Assembly (NCBI GenBank): GCA_902465465.1
Contig: CABQNF010000017.1
Coordinates: 1-11,487 of the forward strand
Direction of reading: 5' to 3'
Origin: an uncultured Collinsella sp.
Lineage (GTDB): Bacteria > Actinomycetota > Coriobacteriia > Coriobacteriales > Coriobacteriaceae
Length of the DNA: 11,487 bases
Positions 7,016-11,487 of the stretch are shown piece by piece. The notes beneath the pieces were generated by a model. The model did not search any database, was not told where the DNA came from, and was given only the letters and a program-made list of their open reading frames with translations. Position 1 is the first letter of the stretch; every line of letters begins with the position of its first letter. A program made the translations under genes and the position numbers.

Positions 7016-7564
7016 TTACGAATAAACCTCCGGTTTCAAAATGCCCAGATACGGCAGGTTACGATAGCGCTCGGCATAGTCGAGGCCGTAGCCCACCACA
7101 AAGGCATCGGGGCAATGGGTTCCAACATACTTGGGCGTGATGGCCGAGACGCGGTCCTCAACGTCCTTCCACAGGAAGGCGGCGACCTCCAGAGAAGCGG
7201 GCTTGCGGCTCTCGAGGTTCTTCATCAGATACTTGAGCGTCAGACCCGAGTCCAGAATGTCCTCGACGATCAGCACGTCGCGACCACGGATGTCGATATC
7301 CAGGTCCTTAATGATACGCACGATGCCGGAAGACTTCACGCCGTCGCCGTAGCTCGAAACAGCCATGAAATCGATGTTGGTCGGCAGCTCGATCTTGCGC
7401 ATCAGGTCGCCCATAAAGACCACGGCGCCGCGTAGGACCGCAATCAGCACCAGATCCTTACCCGCATAGTCGCGCGTAATCTCCTCGCCCAGGCGAGAGA
7501 CGATACCGTCGATATCCTCCTGCGTAAACAGAACCTTCTCGATATCCGGATGTTGAGAAGCCAT
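7016..7564 (-). CDS. hpt: Hypoxanthine-guanine phosphoribosyltransferase
   Basis: A purine-salvage enzyme in the cytoplasm that joins hypoxanthine or guanine to PRPP, giving IMP or GMP. The 182-residue length is normal for bacterial Hpt. Motifs: LRGAVVF (44-50), the flexible-loop SSYGD (70-74), the PRPP-binding VLIVEDILDSGLT (97-109) with the acidic pair E101/D102, K133 in FLWKD, which contacts the base in this family, and GYGLDYAERYRNL (158-170). The ATG has AAAGGG five to six bases upstream. It lies 148 bases downstream of tilS and one base upstream of ftsH, the known tilS-hpt-ftsH arrangement. An extended -10 box in the tilS-hpt gap suggests that hpt-ftsH can be transcribed independently of tilS. 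Confidence 0.97.
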   Translation of the reverse strand: MASQHPDIEKVLFTQEDIDGIVSRLGEEITRDYAGKDLVLIAVLRGAVVFMGDLMRKIELPTNIDFMAVSSYGDGVKSSGIVRIIKDLDIDIRGRDVLIVEDILDSGLTLKYLMKNLESRKPASLEVAAFLWKDVEDRVSAITPKYVGTHCPDAFVVGYGLDYAERYRNLPYLGILKPEVYS

Positions 7565-7621
7565 GACAACCCTTTCTTGTGCTTAATCGCCCACACACCG
7601 CCGTATGGACGCGAACTTCAC

Positions 7622-7630
7622 ATTCTAGCA
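7622..7630 (-). promoter_or_regulatory. Extended -10 promoter for hpt-ftsH
   Basis: On the minus strand TGCTAGAAT matches the extended -10 form TGnTANAAT. It lies about 57 bases before the hpt start in the 148-base gap after tilS. No consensus -35 is seen, which is usual for extended -10 promoters. Confidence 0.5.
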
Positions 7631-7712
7631 GCGCACGGGGAATATTTTCCAGCCCGTACGCCATCAGCGCGGGAATACCGTCAACGTCGCACAGAATAGT
7701 AGGCGTGGAACG

Positions 7713-9251
7713 CTATTCCGCATCGACCACACGAAGCAGATATGCCACGCGCGTTGCGGCCGTGCACTTAAAACGCTCGTCCGCGCGAACTCCGGCGACC
7801 CACACCACGGCACCCCCCGGCGCCGTCCTCACCATGGGCACGCCGGCGCGCTCGGAAACGGGAATGCGAGCCTCACCTAGCAAGTCGGATACTTTCTTGC
7901 TTCGGCCACTCATCCCTAACGGGCACATCACGTCTCCCGGCGCGGGACCGTCCACCCACAGGCGCGTCAATCGCGCCTCGGCAGGGATCTCGCCACGCGA
8001 GCCCGCCAGGATCCGCTCACTATCGCTGTCGGCAAAACCCAGGGCAGCCGCGTCTACCAAAGCTGTCACTTCCCCGGCAGCCGCAAGCTCACGGGCGCGG
8101 CGCACGATATCGCATCCCGGCTCAACAGCCATCGGTTCTGTGACCAGCATACGCCCCCCGCCCAACGGCAAACGACCGGGTACGGTAACCCAGTCCGCGA
8201 CCAGGCCCTCGCGAGCCGCCGGCGCCTTAAACGCCAGCATGCCAAACTCAATGCGTGCGTCAATCCCCGCCGGAAGCGTGACCGAGCCGGTGCCCTCGGC
8301 AACGCAGGAAAGGACTCGCTCCACATGTCGCATCTCGGGACGAGCGTCCGGATCGATGCGCTTAATCGCCAGTCGCACGATGCGCCGCGCGATTACCACC
8401 TCGGCCGCAGCCAGGCGCCTGGCATCGAGCACCAGCGCACCCGCTGCCTCTTTGCGCAAACAGCTTCGAAACGCCTGTGCCGAAAGCTGAGACAAAAACG
8501 CGTCCTCATCGCCTAAGATCTCGCAGGCGGCGCCAATCGTCTTGCAGACGCTCGCGTTGCGCTGCGCCACCACTGGCATTACTCGATGGCGCACGTAGTT
8601 TCGCAGATACGAGATATCCTCATTGCTCTCGTCTTCACGCCACGGCTGACCATGTACCTGTAGATAGCCCACGAGCTCGCCATGAGTTAGGTCGAGCAAG
8701 GGACGTACCACGATATTCCTCCGACGAGGAATGCTCGATAGGCCAGCGGGCCCCGAACCCTTAATCGCGTTCATCAAAAACGTTTCCGCGCGATCCGAAG
8801 ACGTGTGCGCGGTGCAGATACGAGCCGCCGTTCGCGGTGCCCCCGTCTGGGCGCAGAGCTCGCGAACATACCTCCGCGCCGCGGCATAGCGCACTTCGCG
8901 GGCCGCGGCCTCAATATTGCCCGACTCCCCATCAAAATAAGCGTGCTCCACGCACAGCGGTAAACCATATTTCGCGCAGAGCTCACGCACAAAGGCCTCG
9001 TCGCCATCGGACGCCTTGCCGCGCAGATGATGGTTTACATGCAGCACATGCAGGCGCTCGCGAGCAATGGGGGCAACACCGCGCCCGTCTTGGATATCCA
9101 GCTTTGATGTGCACGCCATAAGAAGCAGCGCCGTCGAGTCCGCGCCGCCTGATACCATGAGCACGACAGGAGCAGCCTGCTGCCTCGTTCGGGTCTCATC
9201 GACTGCCCCGGGCACGGCATGGTGTCCGTAATGCTGTGATACCGTAGGCAT
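7713..9251 (-). CDS. tilS: tRNA(Ile)-lysidine synthetase
   Basis: An ATP-dependent enzyme that attaches lysine to C34 of the CAU-anticodon tRNA(Ile), switching it from Met to Ile identity and AUA decoding; normally essential. The 512-residue protein has the N-type PP-loop SGGADS (34-39), HVNHHLRG (71-78), AHTSSDRAET (148-157), KGSGPAGLSSI (164-174) and RPLLDLTHGEL (183-193), followed by a linker/tRNA-binding region and a TilS C-terminal domain with GDVMCPLGMSGRSKKVSDLL (439-458). The protein is longer than the compact Aquifex form and carries the full C-terminal extension. A 25-residue polar leader precedes the PP-loop. The start has AGGAGG with a six-base spacer. It is first in the tilS-hpt-ftsH block and is transcribed divergently from the YycJ-like gene. 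Confidence 0.96.
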   Translation of the reverse strand: MPTVSQHYGHHAVPGAVDETRTRQQAAPVVLMVSGGADSTALLLMACTSKLDIQDGRGVAPIARERLHVLHVNHHLRGKASDGDEAFVRELCAKYGLPLCVEHAYFDGESGNIEAAAREVRYAAARRYVRELCAQTGAPRTAARICTAHTSSDRAETFLMNAIKGSGPAGLSSIPRRRNIVVRPLLDLTHGELVGYLQVHGQPWREDESNEDISYLRNYVRHRVMPVVAQRNASVCKTIGAACEILGDEDAFLSQLSAQAFRSCLRKEAAGALVLDARRLAAAEVVIARRIVRLAIKRIDPDARPEMRHVERVLSCVAEGTGSVTLPAGIDARIEFGMLAFKAPAAREGLVADWVTVPGRLPLGGGRMLVTEPMAVEPGCDIVRRARELAAAGEVTALVDAAALGFADSDSERILAGSRGEIPAEARLTRLWVDGPAPGDVMCPLGMSGRSKKVSDLLGEARIPVSERAGVPMVRTAPGGAVVWVAGVRADERFKCTAATRVAYLLRVVDAE

Positions 9252-9279
9252 TTGCTTCCTCCTCTATTCGTCCGCACCC

Positions 9280-9285
9280 ATTGTA
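9280..9285 (-). promoter_or_regulatory. Possible -10 box of tilS
   Basis: TACAAT on the minus strand, 28 bases before the tilS ATG in the 48-base gap between two divergent genes. No good -35 at standard spacing; any -35 would lie at the beginning of the neighbouring coding region. Confidence 0.4.
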
Positions 9286-9299
9286 TCCTTTGGAATCTT

Positions 9300-10109
9300 A
9301 TGTCTCGTCTGCACCTTCATATCCTTGGCAGCGGCTCAAAAGGCAACTGCGCGCTCATCGAAGGCCCCCGGGGGCTCATCATGATTGACGACGGTCTTTC
9401 TCGCCGCGAGACATTAAAGCGCATGGCAGAACTGGGACTCTCGGCAGACAACGTCTCGGCTCTTCTCATTACTCATGAGCATAGCGATCACATCAAGGGT
9501 CTCGATGTCTGGTGCAAGCACTGGCACGGTCCCCTCTTTGCCAGCAGGGGCACACTTTCGAGCAAAGAAAATCTTTCGCATCTGCCTGTCGAGGAATTCG
9601 ACCCCGGTGACACCCTATCCATTGCCGGCATCCACGTGCAAACCTACTCAACATCACACGATGTCATAAATCCAATCGGCTTTCGATTCGACGCCCTCGA
9701 TGATTCCATCGGCTTTGCTACCGACACCGGAGAGCTATCGAGCCAAGCCATGAACACCCTCAAAGATTGTCGAGTCCTCGCGCTCGAAAGCAACCACGAT
9801 GTGACCATGCTGCGCGAGGGAGAATATCCCCGCTTTCTTCAGGAGCGCATCCTGTCTGCAAGGGGACACCTCTCCAACGGCCAAGCCGCCGAAGCCGCGC
9901 GCGAACTTGTTACCGATCGCACCGAACAGCTCATTGCCATGCATATCAGCCAAGACAACAATCGTCCGAGCCTTACCGTCAAAAGCTATGCCAAAGCTCT
10001 AGCCGCAACCCTGGATGACGAGCTCGGCAGCTCCGCCACCCTTCTCCAAGGATCGCGAAAACTCTCGATACGCCCCGCAAGCCAGTATCGGCCAGCAACC
10101 ATTCAATAG
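9300..10109 (+). CDS. YycJ/WalJ-type metallo-beta-lactamase-fold hydrolase
   Basis: A 269-residue cytoplasmic MBL-fold protein, probably a two-metal hydrolase or nuclease. Visible features: GSGSKGN (10-16), DDGLS (30-34), the metal motif THEHSDH (58-64), TSHD (119-122), ATDTGE (140-145), ESNHD (163-167), SARGHLSNGQ (187-196) and H215 in AMHIS. This order is typical of YycJ (WalJ/VicX), which in Firmicutes lies beside the WalRK two-component genes and is linked to genome maintenance and cell-wall control. Here no walR or walK is adjacent. The ATG at 9300 fits the family N-terminus (LHILGSGSKGN). The frame is open back to a TTG at 9252, but those residues overlap the tilS ribosome-binding region. 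No clear Shine-Dalgarno precedes 9300; only GGAA in a weak position is seen. Confidence 0.92.
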   Translation: MSRLHLHILGSGSKGNCALIEGPRGLIMIDDGLSRRETLKRMAELGLSADNVSALLITHEHSDHIKGLDVWCKHWHGPLFASRGTLSSKENLSHLPVEEFDPGDTLSIAGIHVQTYSTSHDVINPIGFRFDALDDSIGFATDTGELSSQAMNTLKDCRVLALESNHDVTMLREGEYPRFLQERILSARGHLSNGQAAEAARELVTDRTEQLIAMHISQDNNRPSLTVKSYAKALAATLDDELGSSATLLQGSRKLSIRPASQYRPATIQ

Positions 10110-10124
10110 ACTGTCCTAAACAGC

Positions 10125-10158
10125 AAAAGGGGCCGGGAATCGCTTCCCAGCCCCTTTT
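10125..10158. terminator. Bidirectional terminator between yycJ-like gene and hsp20
   Basis: A 15-bp stem with one mismatch (AAAAGGGGC-C-GGGAA pairing with TTCCC-A-GCCCCTTTT) and loop TCGC. T runs follow in both directions (CCCCTTTT on each strand), so it can end both convergent transcripts. Confidence 0.9.
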
Positions 10159-10190
10159 GTATCTTTTAATAGCACAGAACACCAACGAAG

Positions 10191-10622
10191 TTAGTCGATG
10201 GAGATCTTCGTAACGTTCTTCTTCTCGACGATCTTGGGAACCGTAACGGTCAGGATGCCGTCAGCGTACTTAGCCGAGAGGCCCTCGCTCGAAGCGTCCT
10301 TAAGATACACGCCACGCGTCGCGCTGTACGAGCTGAACTCCTTCTGCAGGAAGTTCTTGCCCTCGTTCTCCTCGTCTTCCTCGACATTCACGCTAATGGA
10401 CAGACGGCCCTCGTTAAGCTCGACATCGATATCGTCCTTGGCGACGCCGGTCAGATAAGCCTTGACCTCATAGCCATCGCCCTTATCCTCAACGTCAACG
10501 GGGAACGCCTTAGAGGCAATCGAGCTGTTCGCTAGGTCGCTCATATCATCAAACAGATCGAACAGCGAGCTTGCAGAGGGACGAACGCCAAAAACCGAAC
10601 GATAAGGAACCATGCTTGCCAT
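10191..10622 (-). CDS. Small heat-shock protein, Hsp20/alpha-crystallin family
   Basis: An ATP-independent holdase that would bind unfolding proteins as a large oligomer until they are refolded or degraded. The 143-residue product has a short N-terminal arm with SLFDLFDDM (19-27), an alpha-crystallin domain from about residue 38 to 135 with FPVDVEDKGDGYEVKAYLTG and a strongly acidic loop (NVEEDEENEGKN), the conserved end GVYLKDASSEGLSAKYADGI followed by LTVTVPK, and a C-terminal ISI matching the I-x-I oligomerisation motif. The frame stays open upstream to 10757, but ATG 10622 is preferred because AAAGGAG lies eight bases upstream and the product then has normal length; ATG 10613 is an in-frame alternative. 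The leader is long and A+T-rich, with inverted repeats that could serve heat regulation. Confidence 0.95.
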   Translation of the reverse strand: MASMVPYRSVFGVRPSASSLFDLFDDMSDLANSSIASKAFPVDVEDKGDGYEVKAYLTGVAKDDIDVELNEGRLSISVNVEEDEENEGKNFLQKEFSSYSATRGVYLKDASSEGLSAKYADGILTVTVPKIVEKKNVTKISID

Positions 10623-10688
10623 GTTTACCACTCCTTTATAGGACTGCCGAGTCATCTTCCAGGTGACTGGGACTTCTTTTGACGCTCT

Positions 10689-10717
10689 TATATATGCCCA
10701 CCCAGTGCTCATATATA
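10689..10717. promoter_or_regulatory. A+T-rich inverted repeat upstream of hsp20, possible operator/promoter
   Basis: TATATATG (10689-10696) and CATATATA (10710-10717) are perfect 8-base inverted arms whose centres are 21 bases apart, about two helical turns. They lie 67-95 bases before the hsp20 start, where promoter elements are expected; each arm could also serve as a -10 box. It is not a CIRCE (TTAGCACTC-N9-GAGTGCTAA) or HAIR (CTTGAGT-N7-ACTCAAG) site. Confidence 0.4.
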
Positions 10718-10794
10718 CATCGACTATAAAGTTTTTTGAGTCCAGTACTATAAGCATTTCTAAGTGCGTATGACTCAGGTTTTAGGAAGGTTAA

Positions 10795-10807
10795 GGTTCT
10801 TTGAACC
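10795..10807. promoter_or_regulatory. Short palindrome in the hsp20 divergent region
   Basis: GGTTC-TTT-GAACC is a perfect 5-base inverted repeat with a three-base centre, preceded by a doubled AAGGTT. It lies 48 bases before the TACAAT of the membrane protein gene, where an activator or repressor could bind. Function unknown. Confidence 0.25.
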
Positions 10808-10854
10808 AGAGCTTAAATACCGAGTATGTCCCTAGCTACAAATAACAAGGGGCT

Positions 10855-10860
10855 TACAAT
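10855..10860 (+). promoter_or_regulatory. Possible -10 box of the tail-anchored protein gene
   Basis: TACAAT on the plus strand, 39 bases before the ATG at 10900. No consensus -35 is present 16-18 bases upstream. Confidence 0.4.
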
Positions 10861-10899
10861 GAGCGCGTACACGTTGTTGGTAACGAGCTAAAGGGCATC

Positions 10900-11367
10900 A
10901 TGGACGACCAAAACCAGAACAATATGTTTATGCCGACGCAGGGGGAAGATACTTCCACGCAGCCGCCACGGTTCCATCGCCCCCACATCTCGCAAGAGCC
11001 CATTAATGATCCGGAGCCCGAGTATGTGACGAGAAATCGATATCAAACGCTCGAAGATGCCCAAACGAGACGTAAACATATGGGCGTCGCCTCGGGAGAC
11101 CCCGTATATCTGAAAGACGCACCATTATCTAAAAACAGCGCAGCTAGTGAGGAGCCACTGAAAGCATCCGCCGCTCATCAACAAAGAGGTCCGCGACCCA
11201 AGCAAACCTTGACGCATTCGGCTCGCTATCTCGAAACACCAAAACAGGGAAAATCAATCTTCGTTTCGACAAGTAAACGACGCAAGCAGCATCGACTGAC
11301 AATCCTGCTTTTGATCATTGCGGTCATAGCAGTTGCCCTTGTTATTCGATTTATCTTCTTTAAATAA
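10900..11367 (+). CDS. Hypothetical protein with a single C-terminal membrane anchor
   Basis: A 155-residue protein that I do not recognise. Residues 1-125 are polar, rich in Gln, Asn, Pro, Ser, Thr, Arg and Lys, with no obvious enzymatic motif, and are probably largely disordered. A basic cluster KRRKQHR (126-132) is followed by a hydrophobic helix (TILLLIIAVIAVALVIRFIF, 134-153) and a final Phe-Lys. There is no N-terminal signal. The positive charges before the helix predict that the long N-terminal part stays in the cytoplasm, in a tail-anchored topology. The ATG has AAAGGG about four bases upstream. Coding quality is supported by the ribosome-binding site, a -10-like box and a hairpin after the stop. 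It is divergent from hsp20 and could share regulation with it, but there is no direct evidence. Confidence 0.75.
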   Translation: MDDQNQNNMFMPTQGEDTSTQPPRFHRPHISQEPINDPEPEYVTRNRYQTLEDAQTRRKHMGVASGDPVYLKDAPLSKNSAASEEPLKASAAHQQRGPRPKQTLTHSARYLETPKQGKSIFVSTSKRRKQHRLTILLLIIAVIAVALVIRFIFFK

Positions 11368-11434
11368 AGGCTCAATACCAAAAACGATAAGATCGTCTGG
11401 TGTAATAGAGTCATTTACGCCCCGTAAACGCAAA

Positions 11435-11462
11435 AAGGGGGAGGCCGCGAGGCCTCCCCCTT
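11435..11462. terminator. Strong hairpin terminator at the right end
   Basis: A perfect 12-bp stem (AAGGGGGAGGCC / GGCCTCCCCCTT) with GCGA tetraloop. On the minus strand it is followed by TTTTT, so it best serves a gene entering from beyond the right edge; on the plus strand it could also stop the tail-anchored gene's transcript. A smaller hairpin TTTACG-CCC-CGTAAA lies just before it at 11414-11428. Confidence 0.8.
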
Positions 11463-11487
11463 CTCAGTTCAAGCGTACGGCTCGGTG

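Noticed and set aside
4915..7140. 741-residue open frame on the plus strand, antisense to ftsH and part of hpt
   Set aside because: It is an exact antisense shadow of strongly conserved ftsH. Its composition (Leu, His, Arg, Gln-rich) shows no domain pattern, and such long shadows are expected in G+C-rich coding DNA.
7579..8490. 303-residue plus-strand frame opposite tilS
   Set aside because: Ser/Thr/Arg/Pro-rich shadow translation of the tilS C-terminal half; no ribosome-binding site or motif.
10623..10757. 45-residue upstream extension of Hsp20
   Set aside because: It covers the A+T-rich leader with promoter-like repeats, and the internal ATG 10622 has AAAGGAG.
11463..11487. Possible 3' end of a minus-strand gene entering from the right edge
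   Set aside because: The T run of the terminator supports such a neighbour, but two stop codons in different frames are possible (11469-11471 or 11464-11466) and fewer than 20 coding bases are visible.

Overview
The window holds eight identifiable genes (one cut by the left edge) in a G+C-rich, tightly packed bacterial chromosome with strong Shine-Dalgarno sites. The tilS-hpt-ftsH cluster, the overall base composition and the protein flavour suggest an actinobacterium of the class Coriobacteriia, probably Collinsella or a close relative. That placement is inference from sequence character; there is no rRNA in the window to settle it. Nearly all content is core metabolism and housekeeping. No CRISPR array, phage gene, transposase, tRNA or rRNA was seen.

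Layout. At 1-628 (minus) lies the N-terminal two thirds or so of a family-3 amino-acid-type ABC solute-binding lipoprotein with a combined twin-arginine/lipobox signal. The 348-nt divergent intergenic region that follows (629-976) holds a clear promoter, an 8-bp-arm palindrome and a very large inverted repeat (41-bp arms, 69-nt centre, 720-870). At 977-2425 (plus) is a TrmA/RlmD-family uracil-C5 RNA methyltransferase with a long Lys/Arg-rich N-terminal tail. Convergent to it, beyond a strong hairpin, are a PHP-family metallophosphatase (2504-3325, minus) and, upstream of that, a PLP-dependent class I/II aminotransferase (3491-4675, minus). The gap 4676-4878 carries an 18-bp tandem duplication nested with a 25-bp-arm palindrome (REP-like) and the ftsH terminator.

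The block 4879-9251 (minus) reads tilS, hpt, ftsH in transcription order: tRNA(Ile)-lysidine synthetase, hypoxanthine-guanine phosphoribosyltransferase and the membrane AAA+ protease FtsH. hpt and ftsH are separated by one base. This cluster order is known from other Gram-positive bacteria. Divergent from tilS is a YycJ/WalJ-type metallo-beta-lactamase-fold hydrolase (9300-10109, plus), which converges with an Hsp20 small heat-shock protein (10191-10622, minus) across a bidirectional terminator. Divergent from hsp20 is an unrecognised 155-residue protein with a single C-terminal membrane anchor (10900-11367, plus), followed by a hairpin whose U-tract faces a neighbour beyond the right edge.

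Protein quality control is a recurring theme (FtsH, Hsp20), as is RNA modification (TrmA-like enzyme, TilS), but apart from tilS-hpt-ftsH there is no evidence that the genes form one system. The most unusual DNA is non-coding: the 151-bp inverted-repeat element at 720-870 and the REP-like palindrome at 4732-4814. No new multi-gene system was found.
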